Positions 46,014 through 55,067 are shown, counted from the first letter of the stretch. The stretch is DNA of 64,000 nt from JAHBXC01 sp964350875 (GCA_964350875.1 CAYGLT010000002.1:1-64000), one strand, 5' to 3'. Notes: a model not told the origin generated them from the sequence alone. Translations and numbers: made by a program.

Positions 46014-46979
46014 ATGCGAACTCTTCCCGCCGCTGTTGTCGTTGCTCTGGCCTGTGGCTCCGTCGCTTTCGCGCAAGACGCCGTGCGCGGCGAGACGCCG
46101 CCCGAACAGCCACCAGTGCAAGCGCCGGTCGGCCCCGCGACGGTGCTGGACCAGATCTCCGTGCCGCGCGACTTCTGGCAGGTGACGGTCGGCGGTTCGT
46201 GGATGTTCGGCGCCGACGGCAAGCAGTCGGGGGACTTCGACCTCGGGTTCTTCGAGGCGGACATCGCGTACAACACCTCGCTCAACGACGATCTGCGGCT
46301 TCGCCTGTCGTTCAACACCCAGCAGTCGTACTACGACTTCAACGATGTGACGACGATCATGCCCGGCACGGACGATCCGTGGGATCACCTGCAGGCCTAC
46401 CGGCTGGGCGGCGTGTTGCTCGGGCGCATCGACGAGCGGTGGTCCTGGTTCGGCGGCGTGCAGGTCCGCTCGGCGTTCGAGTCCGGCGCAGACCTGGGCG
46501 ACTCGCTCGAACTGCGCGGCACGGGCGGCGCCGAGTACATCGTCAACGAGGACCTGAAGTTCACTTTCGGCGTCGCGGCGACGGCGCGTCTCGAGGACGA
46601 TGTCTGGGTGATCCCGCTCATCGGCGTCGAGTGGGACATCAACGAGAAGACGCGGCTCGCGACGCAGGGGCTCGGTCTGATCCTGTCGTACGAGGTGATC
46701 GAGCACTGGAGTCTGGGCGTCTACGGCGCGTACGAGTACCGCGACTGGCGCCTCGACGATTCGCGGAGCGTCAACCCCGGCGGCGTCGCACGCGAGGAGC
46801 GGCTGCTGCTCGGCCTCGAACTGCGCAATCGGCCCTCGAACCGGTTTGAACTCGCGTTTCAGGGCGGCGTGGTCGCTTGGCAGAAACTCGAAGCGCTCGA
46901 CGACGGGGGCGACGATGTGGGCAAGCAGGAATTCGATCCTGCGCCGTTCGTCGGCGTGCGCGTGATCGTCCGTTTCTGA
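46014..46979 (+). CDS. Exported beta-barrel-like protein of unknown function
   Basis: 321 residues. Signal peptide residues 1-20 (ending SVAFAQD). A Pro/Gln-rich linker is followed by many amphipathic beta strands of alternating pattern (DFDLGFFEADIAYNTSL, DDLRLRLSFNTQQSYYDF, WSWFGGVQVRSAF, WSLGVYGAYEYRDWRL) and a C-terminal Phe (VGVRVIVRF), as in outer-membrane barrels. Probably inserted in the outer membrane; the substrate is unknown. Starts 19 bases after the VWA gene. Confidence 0.75.
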   Translation: MRTLPAAVVVALACGSVAFAQDAVRGETPPEQPPVQAPVGPATVLDQISVPRDFWQVTVGGSWMFGADGKQSGDFDLGFFEADIAYNTSLNDDLRLRLSFNTQQSYYDFNDVTTIMPGTDDPWDHLQAYRLGGVLLGRIDERWSWFGGVQVRSAFESGADLGDSLELRGTGGAEYIVNEDLKFTFGVAATARLEDDVWVIPLIGVEWDINEKTRLATQGLGLILSYEVIEHWSLGVYGAYEYRDWRLDDSRSVNPGGVAREERLLLGLELRNRPSNRFELAFQGGVVAWQKLEALDDGGDDVGKQEFDPAPFVGVRVIVRF

Positions 46980-46991
46980 GTCGGAGTCCGC

Positions 46992-48173
46992 TCAGGCCGC
47001 GGCGGTGAGCGAGGCGGGCTGCGTGACCGTTTCGACGCGATCGGGATCGATCCCGTCGGGCGCCAGCACATGCCGCTCGGTCATGCGACGCCAGCGCTGC
47101 GCGGTCTGATTGGCGAAGATCGGCGCGCTGTCGCTGACGACCACGGCGTCGTAATCTTCTTGCAGGGCCTGGTCGTTGGTGAGGACGGGGATGCCGTCGC
47201 ACCAGCGGACGCCCGCGCGGGCGAAACGGTTGTCCGCAATGGCCGCGACGCGGAGCCCGGCCCAGCGTGCGGCCTGGGTGTACATGGGGATGTTCTTCCC
47301 GAGCGAGGCGAACAGCACGCGCTGGGCGCCGGCGATCTGCAGGGCGCGCAGGGCGGGGGCCACGGTCGTGAGGGAGAACAGGTCCTCGAAGGCGCACATG
47401 GGGAGGGTCTGGCGTGCGCGGATCGTCGCCGCGGTGTGTCCGGCGAGGATGCCCCGTCGCGCGGCGAGCCCGGCGTGGCCCGCGTCGCCCAGCGCGATGT
47501 AGCGCTTCGACCAGTTGCGCACATACTGGGCGCGCCACTCGCTGGGCAGGTACCTGATCGCCTGCGCGATGTTGTTTCGCGCGTCGAGGAAGAGCGTCCG
47601 TGCGGGGCGGCGTCCCGAGGCGTGCTTGCGATGGATCGCGGGGAGGTCATGGAACACCTCGCACGCCCAGCCGGCGGACGCGAGGCGGTAGACGATGTCG
47701 TACTCCTCGGCCTGCATGAACAGGCGGCGGTCGTACCCGCCCGCGGCGAGGAGGGCCTCGCGGCGGAACGCGACGGCGGCGCCGACGAACACGCGGGGGA
47801 GCGCGGCGCATTCCCACGCGCCGCTCGGAAGCCGCACGCCGAACCCGGCGCAGGCCAGCGAGGGGCGTGCGCACATGCGGCGGAGCATCTCGGCCCAGAC
47901 GCGCGGCGAGGCGGGGGCGCAGTCGTCGTCGAGGGCGATCACCAGATCGTTGGAAGCACGCTCGAGGGCGAGTTGCTTGGCGGTCGGCCCGAGGTTGCGC
48001 TCGAGGCGGATCACCTGCGCGTCGGGTCGGGCGTCGCGGATCGCGCTTTGGGTAAGGTCCGTCGAGGCGTTATCGACGACAAGGACCTCGGCGTCCGCGG
48101 GGATGGCGCGCAGCGTCTCGCGCAGGGCTGCCGCGCGATTCCGCGTCGCGATGATCACACTGAATGGTCCCAT
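46992..48173 (-). CDS. Glycosyltransferase family 2 with an extra C-terminal domain
   Basis: 393 residues. GT-A domain: FSVIIATRNRAAALRETL, VLVVDNASTDLTQ, VIALDDDCAP (DxD motif), AAVAFRREALLAAGGYD, and the acceptor Glu-Glu region MQAEEYDIVYRL. Residues about 300-393 form another Rossmann-like segment, with LFASLGKNIPMYTQAARWAG and LRVAAIADNRFA, that could bind a nucleotide-sugar or act as a sugar-nucleotide domain; its role is unknown. It is divergently transcribed from the PfkB fusion gene, about 50 bases apart. ATG 48173 (CGGAG upstream) preferred to ATG 48197. Confidence 0.85.
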   Translation of the reverse strand: MGPFSVIIATRNRAAALRETLRAIPADAEVLVVDNASTDLTQSAIRDARPDAQVIRLERNLGPTAKQLALERASNDLVIALDDDCAPASPRVWAEMLRRMCARPSLACAGFGVRLPSGAWECAALPRVFVGAAVAFRREALLAAGGYDRRLFMQAEEYDIVYRLASAGWACEVFHDLPAIHRKHASGRRPARTLFLDARNNIAQAIRYLPSEWRAQYVRNWSKRYIALGDAGHAGLAARRGILAGHTAATIRARQTLPMCAFEDLFSLTTVAPALRALQIAGAQRVLFASLGKNIPMYTQAARWAGLRVAAIADNRFARAGVRWCDGIPVLTNDQALQEDYDAVVVSDSAPIFANQTAQRWRRMTERHVLAPDGIDPDRVETVTQPASLTAAA

Positions 48174-48224
48174 GTGCCTGAACTCCGGTTCAGCCATCGA
48201 CCGAAACGGGTCGATAACTCCACC

Positions 48225-49808
48225 GTGAATCACGCGCCGAAGGTCATTTCCATTCCAGAGGCCGCCACGAGGGTCCGAGAGGCCCAGCGTGGGGGCGGCA
48301 GCGTCGTGCTGTGCCACGGGTGTTTCGACATCGTCCACCCGGGCCACCTGAGGCACTTGCTCTGGGCCCGTCAGCAGGGCGACCTGCTGGTAGTGTCGGT
48401 GTCGGCGGACGCGGTGATCGACAAGGGGCTCGGTCGGCCGCTCGTGCCCGAGCGATTGCGCGCGGAGAACCTCGCCGCGCTCGAGTGCGTGGACATGGTT
48501 GTCGTGTCCCCCACGCCGACGGCGGTGGAGACGCTCCAGGCGATCAAGCCCGACCGGTATGTGAAGGGCGCCGAATACCGCGAGTCGCACGATTCGCGCG
48601 TCGCCGCCGAGCGCGATGTGGTGCACTCCTACGGCGGGAAGGTGCTCTTCTCGTCGGGCGATGTGGTGTACTCATCGACGCGGCTGATCTCGACGCGTGC
48701 GCGCGAGTGGGCGCTCAACGCGGACCGCGTCGCGGGATACGCGCAGCGTCACCACCAGACCGAACGCGGCCTGCGGAAACTCATGAGCCACGCGGCGGGG
48801 CTGAAGTGCCTCGTTGTGGGCGACACGATCGTCGACGAGTACATGCATTGCGATCCGACCCACATCGCGGGCGAATCCCCCATGATGAACGCGACGCTCG
48901 TGGGCAAAGAACGCTTCATGGGGGGCGCGGCGATCATCGCGCAGCATCTCCGGGGGCTCGGCGCGCAGGTCACGCTCGCGACGCCCGTCGGCCGCGGTGA
49001 AGTCAGCGCTGAACTGATGCGTCTGTGCGATGACCACGGCGTCGAGGTGATCCCGCTCCGTCACGAGGGCCGCCTGCCGCGCAAGCGCCGGTACCTCGCG
49101 AAGAACCAGAAACTGCTGAAACTGGACGATCCACCGCCGCCCGCGTTCTCGCGTCACGCGACGGACGAGTTCGTGCGTTCGATCGACGCGGACGCGAAGG
49201 CGTGGGATGTGGCCGCGTTGATCGACTTCGGGTACGGCGCCCTGGCGCAGGACACGCTCGCGCGGCTCATCCAGATGCTCCGGCCGCGCACGCGGGTGAT
49301 GCTCGGGGACACATCGGGCCCCCGCGCGAATCTGATGGCGCTCAAGGGGTGCGATGTGCTCATGCCCACCGAGTCGGAGTTGCGTCACGCGTTGCAGAAC
49401 CAGACCGAGGGCGTGGCGACGCTGGCGGGCTCGATCGCCGCGCGGGCGAACGCGAAGCATGTGCTGGTGAAACTGGGCGAGGACGGCGCCGTCGCGTTCG
49501 ACGCGACGCGCAAGGACGCGTCGGGGCGCATGCTGAACGACTTCCTCCCGAGTTTCGCGCAGCGCGCGGTCGACCCGCTGGGCTGCGGCGACGCGATGCT
49601 GAGCGTGGTGGGCCTGACCCTCGCAGCGGGCGGCGGGCTGTTCGACGCGCTGCTGCTGGGTTCGATCGGCGCCGCGATCGAGGCGGAGGCGCACGGGAAC
49701 CGCGCGCTGGTGCTCGAGCCGCTGCTCCACCGGATCAGCGAGGAGTTCGCGCAGATCGCGCAGGCCTCGCCGCGGGTGGCTGACGATGGCGCGCACGCGG
49801 TGGCGTGA
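48225..49808 (+). CDS. Nucleotidyltransferase-PfkB sugar kinase fusion, HldE-like with domains reversed
   Basis: 527 residues from GTG at 48225 (a GTG at 48174 is also possible). Residues about 1-170 are a cytidylyltransferase-like domain with CHGCFDIVHPGHLRHLLWAR (the HxGH motif) and the second signature VSADAVIDKG. Residues about 180-527 are a PfkB/ribokinase domain: VVGDTIVDEYMHCDPTHIAGE, KERFMGGAAIIAQHL, and the active-site VDPLGCGDAMLSVVGLTLA. HldE of Escherichia coli has kinase first and adenylyltransferase last; here the order is reversed. Likely makes an activated sugar for an envelope glycan with the neighbouring glycosyltransferase (inference). Confidence 0.88.
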   Translation: MNHAPKVISIPEAATRVREAQRGGGSVVLCHGCFDIVHPGHLRHLLWARQQGDLLVVSVSADAVIDKGLGRPLVPERLRAENLAALECVDMVVVSPTPTAVETLQAIKPDRYVKGAEYRESHDSRVAAERDVVHSYGGKVLFSSGDVVYSSTRLISTRAREWALNADRVAGYAQRHHQTERGLRKLMSHAAGLKCLVVGDTIVDEYMHCDPTHIAGESPMMNATLVGKERFMGGAAIIAQHLRGLGAQVTLATPVGRGEVSAELMRLCDDHGVEVIPLRHEGRLPRKRRYLAKNQKLLKLDDPPPPAFSRHATDEFVRSIDADAKAWDVAALIDFGYGALAQDTLARLIQMLRPRTRVMLGDTSGPRANLMALKGCDVLMPTESELRHALQNQTEGVATLAGSIAARANAKHVLVKLGEDGAVAFDATRKDASGRMLNDFLPSFAQRAVDPLGCGDAMLSVVGLTLAAGGGLFDALLLGSIGAAIEAEAHGNRALVLEPLLHRISEEFAQIAQASPRVADDGAHAVA

Positions 49809-49853
49809 TTTCTGTCAGAGCCGCGCTCGGAAGAACGCGGTGAGATGGAGTAG

Positions 49854-49902
49854 CCCTCACCCTGCCCTCTCCCATTCGGCTGCGCCGAACAGGAGAGGGT
49901 GC
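49854..49902. repeat. Palindromic repeat, copy 4
   Basis: CCCTCACCCTGCCCTCTCCC, inner palindrome TTCGGCTGCGCCGAA, then GGAGAGGGT. Same CCCTCTCCC arms as copies 1 and 2, in inverted orientation. Confidence 0.75.
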
Positions 49903-49928
49903 AGAGGAGGAAGAACAAGAACGACCGC

Positions 49929-49969
49929 GCCCCCTCCCCGGCCCTCCCCCATCTTCGATAGGGGAGGGA
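49929..49969. repeat. Palindromic repeat, copy 5
   Basis: CCCCCTCCCCGGCCCTCCCCC, TATCGA-like loop, then GGGGAGGGA. A purine-rich GGAAGAACAAGAACG stretch, resembling the TTC repeat of the first cluster on the other strand, precedes it. Confidence 0.55.
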
Positions 49970-49972
49970 GCA

Positions 49973-50011
49973 GAAAATAAAACACGGGCTGAGCGTGCGC
50001 TCAACCCGTGT
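49973..50011 (-). terminator. Rho-independent terminator for serC
   Basis: ACACGGGCTGAGCG (49982-49995) with CGCTCAACCCGTGT (49998-50011); in minus-strand RNA the one mismatch becomes a G-U pair. The stem is followed on the minus strand by TTTATTTT (49973-49980). The core GGTTGAGC matches the hairpin at 31173-31199. It lies 88 bases past the serC stop, beyond repeat copy 6. Confidence 0.78.
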
Positions 50012-50030
50012 GGTGAGTGTTCTGTTGTGG

Positions 50031-50080
50031 CCCCTCACCCGATCGCTACGCGATCACCCTCTCCCCTGAGGGGAGAGGGA
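50031..50080. repeat. Palindromic repeat, copy 6
   Basis: CCCCTCACCC, inner palindrome GATCGCTACGCGATC, then CCCTCTCCCCTGAGGGGAGAGGG. Inverted relative to copies 1 and 2. It sits between the terminator and the serC stop. Confidence 0.78.
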
Positions 50081-50098
50081 CTGAAGGGAGATGATCGC

Positions 50099-51205
50099 TT
50101 ACGCCATCGCCTTGCCGGCGTTGGCCTTGGCGAACTTCTCCATGAACCCGACGAACGCCTTGACGCCCTCGGGCGGGAAGGCGTTGTAGATCGAGGCGCG
50201 CATGCCGCCCGTGTTGCGGTGGCCCTTGAGCCCGTCGAAGCCCTCCGCGGCCGCCTCCTTGATGAACTTCTTGTCGAGTTCGGCGGTGGGCAGGCGGAAG
50301 GTGACATTCATGAGCGACCGCGACGCCTTCTCGGCGTGGGGGATGAAGAAGTCCTGCGCGTCGAGGAAGTCGTAGAGGGGCTTGGCCTTGGCCTCGTTGC
50401 GCGTCTTCATGCCGCTGGCGCCGCCCATCTCCTTGACCCACTTGAGGATCTCGCCGACGGCGTAGATGGGGAAGACGGGGGGCGTGTTGGGGCGGCTGTC
50501 GTTGTTGGCGAACTCGCGGTACTGGAGCAGTGAGGCGATGTCCTTGGCGCCGCTCTCGACGAAGTCCTTGCGCGCGATGACGATCGTCGTGCCCGAGGGG
50601 CCCAGGTTCTTCTGCGCGCCGGCGTAGATCAGGTGGTACTTGGTGACATCGATCGGCCGCGAGAGGAAGTTGCTCGACATGTCGCAGACGATCGGGACGC
50701 CCGCGGGAGACTCGGGGATGCGGTCCCACTCCGTGCCGTAAATGGTGTTGTTGGAGCAATAGTGCATGTAGGCGGCGTCGCTCGTGAACTTGAGCGCGCT
50801 CTTGGGCGGGATGTAGGAGTGGTTCTTGTCCTCGCTCGAACCGGCGAGGTGGATGTTGGCGAGGGACTTGGCCTCGACATAGGCCTTGTTGGCCCAGACG
50901 CCGGTATCGATGTAGTCGGCGGTCTTCCCCTTGGGGATGAAGTTCATGGGGAGCAGGTGGAACTGCGCGCTGGCGCCGCCCGTGAGGAACATGACATCGT
51001 ACGAGTCGGGGATGCCGACCAGTTCGCGGAGCAGCGCCTGGGTGTTCTCGAAGATGCGGTCGACGACGGGCCCACGGTGAGAGTGCTCGCAGATGCCGAT
51101 GCCGGTGGAGTCGATGTCCCACACATCACGCTGGATGCGCTTGACGACGGTCTCGGGCATCGTGCCGGGGCCTGCGGAGAAGTTGAAGGTCTTGCGCTCT
51201 TGCAT
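50099..51205 (-). CDS. serC: Phosphoserine aminotransferase
   Basis: 368 residues. PLP enzyme converting 3-phosphohydroxypyruvate and glutamate to phosphoserine. Start NFSAGPGTMP, GGASAQFHLLPMN, and the PLP-binding lysine motif YAGAQKNLGPSGTTIVI at about 205-220; NTGGMRASIYNA near the C-terminus is the substrate-phosphate motif. It lies downstream of serA on the same strand with 51 bases between, so the two are probably co-transcribed. Confidence 0.95.
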   Translation of the reverse strand: MQERKTFNFSAGPGTMPETVVKRIQRDVWDIDSTGIGICEHSHRGPVVDRIFENTQALLRELVGIPDSYDVMFLTGGASAQFHLLPMNFIPKGKTADYIDTGVWANKAYVEAKSLANIHLAGSSEDKNHSYIPPKSALKFTSDAAYMHYCSNNTIYGTEWDRIPESPAGVPIVCDMSSNFLSRPIDVTKYHLIYAGAQKNLGPSGTTIVIARKDFVESGAKDIASLLQYREFANNDSRPNTPPVFPIYAVGEILKWVKEMGGASGMKTRNEAKAKPLYDFLDAQDFFIPHAEKASRSLMNVTFRLPTAELDKKFIKEAAAEGFDGLKGHRNTGGMRASIYNAFPPEGVKAFVGFMEKFAKANAGKAMA

Positions 51206-51256
51206 GGCTCTCGTTTCCTCGTTGCGATCGTGCGGCGTGAAGTGTGCTGGTGTGTA

Positions 51257-52240
51257 TCAGACGGCGGCGGGGCGGGGCTTGGGGGAGTTCACCGTGTTCG
51301 GGGGCGTGCCCGTCTTCTTGAACTCTTGAACGATGCGCACCGCCTCGGTGGCGATGGCGTCCTGGGCCTGATCGGTGGACGCGCCGACATGGTGCGTGCC
51401 GAAGACTCCCGGCTGCTTGAGAAGGTCGTTGGTGAACTCGCCGACGCCGCTTCCGGGCTCGTTCTCGTAGACATCGAGGGCGCAGCGCACGCCCTTGGTC
51501 TTGACGGCGTCGAGCAGCGCTGCTTCGTCGACGACGCTCCCCCGGCTGGTGTTGGCGAAGATCGCGCCGGGCTTGAGCGCGGCGCAGAACGCGGCGTTCA
51601 CAAGATGCTTGGTGTCGGCGTTGGCGGCGATGTTCACGCTGACGATGTCACTCTGCTTCGCGACATCGACGGGCGACGCGGCGCGGGTGATGCCGAGGTC
51701 CTTCGCCTGCGCGTCGGTCAGCGAGCGCGACCAGGCGACGACCTGCATGCCGAAGGCCTTGCCGACGGCGGCGACTTCCTTGCCGATGGAGCCGAGCCCG
51801 ACGATGCCGAGCGTGCGGCCGCGGAGCCCTCGGGCCTTGCTGTATTCCTTCTTGTTCCACTTGCCGTCGCGGAGTTCTGCGACCTGATCGGGGACGCGGC
51901 GGTCGGCGGAGAGGATGAGGGCCCAGGTGAGTTCGGCGACCGCGGAGGAGTTCATCCCCGGGCAGTTGGCGACGAACACGCCGTGGGAAGTGGCGGCGTC
52001 GAGGTCGATGTTGTCGACGCCCGCGCCGGCGCGGATGACCAGGCGGAGCGAGTCTGCCTTGTCGAAGGCGGGGGCCTTCACCTTGGTGGAGCGGACGATA
52101 AGGATGTCCGGCGCGTGCTCGGCGAGCAGTTCGGGGAGGGTTTCCGCGGTGGCGTCCGGGTTGGAGACGACCTCGAGGCCCATGGCCTGAAGGGCGTCGA
52201 TGCCCGACTTCTCGAACTTGTCAGCGATCAGCGCCTTCAT
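51257..52240 (-). CDS. serA: D-3-phosphoglycerate dehydrogenase, short form
   Basis: 327 residues: catalytic and NAD domains only, without the C-terminal ACT domain of the Escherichia coli enzyme, so serine feedback of that type is absent. NAD motif GRTLGIVGLGSIGKEVAAVG; catalytic Arg and Glu/His triad visible in NTSRGSVVDEAALLDAV, YENEPGS and GTHHVGASTDQAQ. It oxidises 3-phosphoglycerate to 3-phosphohydroxypyruvate. Second gene of the DUF1015-serA-serC unit. Confidence 0.93.
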   Translation of the reverse strand: MKALIADKFEKSGIDALQAMGLEVVSNPDATAETLPELLAEHAPDILIVRSTKVKAPAFDKADSLRLVIRAGAGVDNIDLDAATSHGVFVANCPGMNSSAVAELTWALILSADRRVPDQVAELRDGKWNKKEYSKARGLRGRTLGIVGLGSIGKEVAAVGKAFGMQVVAWSRSLTDAQAKDLGITRAASPVDVAKQSDIVSVNIAANADTKHLVNAAFCAALKPGAIFANTSRGSVVDEAALLDAVKTKGVRCALDVYENEPGSGVGEFTNDLLKQPGVFGTHHVGASTDQAQDAIATEAVRIVQEFKKTGTPPNTVNSPKPRPAAV

Positions 52241-52300
52241 CGTCTCTCCTCGTGGTACTGGCCCCGCGTGGGGCTGGTTTGCTCGAAGGACCGAGATCGG

Positions 52301-53542
52301 TCAATCAAGCATATGAGCGAGGAGGCCCGGGCGGATTTTCGGCTCGAAACAAGTGCTCTTGGGGGGCATGGTCAGCCCGGCATCGGCGACGGCGGCCATC
52401 TGCTCGAAGGTCGTCGGGTGGAGCACGAAGGCGACGGCGGCCTCGCCCGAATCGAGCATCCGGTTCACCTCGTCGAGGGCGTCGGCGCCGCCGACGGTGT
52501 TGAGCCGCGGGTCAGAGCGGGGGTCGGTCACGCCGAGGATCGGTCCGAGGACGAGGTCGTTGAGCAGGGATACATCGAGTTGGCGGTCCGGGGAGGCGCG
52601 GTCGATGAGGTCGGGGCGGAAGGTTGCGCGGCGCCATTGAGGGTCGCCCGCGAAGCGGATGCTCATCCCGCCCACGGCGGTCTGGGGGGAATCGGCGCTC
52701 TCGATGGACGCGATCTCCGAGAGTCGGTCGAGGAACCGCTCGGGCGTGAGGTCGCCCAGATCGGTCACGGCGCGGTGGAAGGGAAGGATTTTGAGTTGGT
52801 TGGAGGGGAAGAGCGCGACGAGGTAGCGGTCGAACTCGTGGGCGCCGCGGGTCTCGATGCCGCGTTCGGCGCGGAACTGCTCGGAGACGCGTGAGGCGGC
52901 GGCGGATCGATGGTGGCCGTCGGCGATGTAGAGGGCTTCGTGGCGGGCGAAGGCGTCGACGAAGGGGGATTCGTCGTCGATTCGCCAGACTTCGTGGTGG
53001 ATGGAGTCCTCGAACTCGTAGAGCGGCTCGCCGCGGGTGGCTTCGTCGAGGAGGTCGATGATGCGCCGGTCTTCCTCGAAGGCGAGCAGGACCGGCGCGG
53101 TGTGGGCGTTCACGGCGTGGAGGAATGCGACATGGGCTTCTTCCTTGGCCGCGCGGGTCTTCTCGTGCTTCTTGATCCGTCCCTCGTCGTATTCCTGCAG
53201 GGAGACGCAGCAGAGCAGGCCGGTCTGGGTGTGGGGTTCGCCCGCGACGGTTCCCGACTGGCGATAGACGAAGACGCGCGGGCGGTCGCCGTGGACGAAC
53301 ACGCCCTCGTCGAGGAACCGGTTCCAGGCCCGCTTGGCCTGCTCGGGCACGCGGGGGTCTGGGTTGGCCAGGGGTTCGGGGACATCCGCCTCGGCGTGGC
53401 AGACATGAAGGAAGGAGACCGGGTTGTCGCGGGAGAGCGCGATGGCCTCGTCCCGGGTCTCGACATCCCGGCGCAGGCCGACGACTTTGCCGACGATCTC
53501 CGGGGCGGGTCGGACGGCCAGAAATGGAAAGATCTGAGGCAT
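52301..53542 (-). CDS. DUF1015 family protein
   Basis: 413 residues, the usual length. It begins with IFPFLAVRPAPEIVGKVV and holds the family hallmark YIADGHHRSAAASRV near residues 217-231, a His-rich motif that looks catalytic and recalls ParB/sulfiredoxin-type folds. The biochemical role has not been proved in general; here it is the first gene of an apparent operon with serA and serC, which points to serine metabolism (inference). No serB phosphatase is seen in the window, so a missing phosphoserine step is one possibility. Confidence 0.88.
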   Translation of the reverse strand: MPQIFPFLAVRPAPEIVGKVVGLRRDVETRDEAIALSRDNPVSFLHVCHAEADVPEPLANPDPRVPEQAKRAWNRFLDEGVFVHGDRPRVFVYRQSGTVAGEPHTQTGLLCCVSLQEYDEGRIKKHEKTRAAKEEAHVAFLHAVNAHTAPVLLAFEEDRRIIDLLDEATRGEPLYEFEDSIHHEVWRIDDESPFVDAFARHEALYIADGHHRSAAASRVSEQFRAERGIETRGAHEFDRYLVALFPSNQLKILPFHRAVTDLGDLTPERFLDRLSEIASIESADSPQTAVGGMSIRFAGDPQWRRATFRPDLIDRASPDRQLDVSLLNDLVLGPILGVTDPRSDPRLNTVGGADALDEVNRMLDSGEAAVAFVLHPTTFEQMAAVADAGLTMPPKSTCFEPKIRPGLLAHMLD

Positions 53543-53829
53543 CTGGTGTTCCAGCGGGCGTCACCCGGGCGGTCGCAACGGGGGGACCGTTCGGGGCACA
53601 TCCGGTGGGCGTGCGAGTGGGGGAGCGGGCTCGGACGGGCAGAGCGTATCGGGCTCGGGGCCCTACCGCCCGATCCGGCCCGCGGATTGAGGTTCTCGGG
53701 CGTTGCCCGGCTCGCGGCGGGAGGCATTGTTGGGCCGACGAATTCGCGCCCATTCCACCGGGAACCGGGCGTTCCCCGGCGCGTCGTACAGGTTTCGACT
53801 TCGCGATCTCGATGAGGAGACAGTGCGTG

Positions 53830-55008
53830 ATGAAACGGTCTACCAAGCGTTCTTCGGCCCGCCCCGCGGGACTGGTCTGGTCGGCGGCCCTTGCTGGCGC
53901 CCTCGCGATGGGCGCCCCGGCGCTCGCGCAACTCGGCGGCGGGAAGAAGCCCGAAACTCAGCCGGCCCAGCCCGCTGCGCCCGTCGCCCAGGACGGGATC
54001 AAGGTCGCGCCCCGCGCGAGCAACCCCAATGTCGAACCCGTCCGCCGCTCGTCGCCCCCGCTGAGCGCCGAGCCCGCGCGCATCGACATGGGTGTTATGA
54101 AGCCCGGCGCGAAAATCGCCGGCGCCGTCACCATCACCAACACGGGCGATGAGACGCTCAAGATCGCGCGTGTGAACTCGTCGTGCTCGTGCACGGTCGC
54201 CGACCTCCCCAAGCGTGAACTCGCGCCGGGCGAGAGCGTTGAACTCTCCGCCACGCTCGAAGCGGGCAACTACATCGGCGCGATGCAGCGCCAGGTCCGC
54301 GTGTATGTCGAGGGTTACGCCGCGCCGTACGAGGTCTGGGTCGTCGCCGATGTCTCGTACGATGTGAAGGCCGACCCGGTCTACATCGGCGCCTTCCAGG
54401 GCGACTCGGGCGAGGTGAAAGTCACCGAAGTCAACGGCGACGCCTTCCGCATCCTCTCGATCAACAGCAACGCGCCGACCTTCAAGGATTTCGATCCGGC
54501 GAACGACGCTCTTTCCAACGAGTACACCCTCACCTGGTCCACCAAGGGCGTCGATCCCAAGGACCTCCCGTACTGGTGGGTGATCGAGACCGACCACCCC
54601 GACGCGCCGGTCGTTGACCTCCGCGTGCTGCACCCGGCCGTCATGCCGCGCGTCGATCCGCGCCGCGCCTGGCAACTCGCCGAGGACCGCGCGCTGATCG
54701 GCTACCTCGAGCCCGGTGAGGTGAAGAACATCACCATCGAACTGAAAGAGCGCCGCCGCGCGCAAGAGGAACTCCCGCTCCCCGAGGTCTCGACCAAGCA
54801 CGACAACATGAAGGTTGAGGTCGTCAAACTCGAGAAGAACGGCGAGGGCTACACCCTCGAACTCGCGCTCTCGGGCAGCGCCCCCGCGGACGGCAAGACC
54901 CTCATCGTCGAGCCCATCACCATCGAGTGGCGCGACACCGAAGAGACCTTCTGGGTCTTCGGGCGCCTCACGAAGCGTCCGGACGGCGGCCACGCGCGCG
55001 CCGACTGA
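53830..55008 (+). CDS. Exported DUF1573 protein
   Basis: 392 residues. Signal peptide residues 1-32 (ending GAPALAQ). After a Pro/Gln linker there is a DUF1573 (ASH-like immunoglobulin) domain: RIDMGVMKPGAKIAGAVTITN, TGDETLKIARVNSSCSCTVAD (Cys-Ser-Cys), LAPGESVELSATLEAG. Two further beta domains follow. DUF1573 proteins sit in the periplasm or on the surface; the neighbouring gene at 55102 has a redox character, which suggests disulfide chemistry, but this is inference. The preceding 288 bases separate it from the divergent DUF1015 gene. GAGGAG lies 12 bases before ATG. Confidence 0.85.
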   Translation: MKRSTKRSSARPAGLVWSAALAGALAMGAPALAQLGGGKKPETQPAQPAAPVAQDGIKVAPRASNPNVEPVRRSSPPLSAEPARIDMGVMKPGAKIAGAVTITNTGDETLKIARVNSSCSCTVADLPKRELAPGESVELSATLEAGNYIGAMQRQVRVYVEGYAAPYEVWVVADVSYDVKADPVYIGAFQGDSGEVKVTEVNGDAFRILSINSNAPTFKDFDPANDALSNEYTLTWSTKGVDPKDLPYWWVIETDHPDAPVVDLRVLHPAVMPRVDPRRAWQLAEDRALIGYLEPGEVKNITIELKERRRAQEELPLPEVSTKHDNMKVEVVKLEKNGEGYTLELALSGSAPADGKTLIVEPITIEWRDTEETFWVFGRLTKRPDGGHARAD

Positions 55009-55032
55009 TCCCGAATCATCGATCGATCGCAT

Positions 55033-55067
55033 GCCGGCGCTAGGGAGACCCAGCGCCGGTATTTTTC
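55033..55067 (+). terminator. Rho-independent terminator
   Basis: CCGGCGCT (55034-55041) pairs with AGCGCCGG (55052-55059), then TATTTTTC. Confidence 0.8.

Noticed and set aside
47070..48224. Extension of the PfkB fusion by more than 300 codons upstream
   Set aside because: This part is antisense to the glycosyltransferase gene and shows no homology; the GTG at 48225 (or 48174) fits the nucleotidyltransferase domain start.
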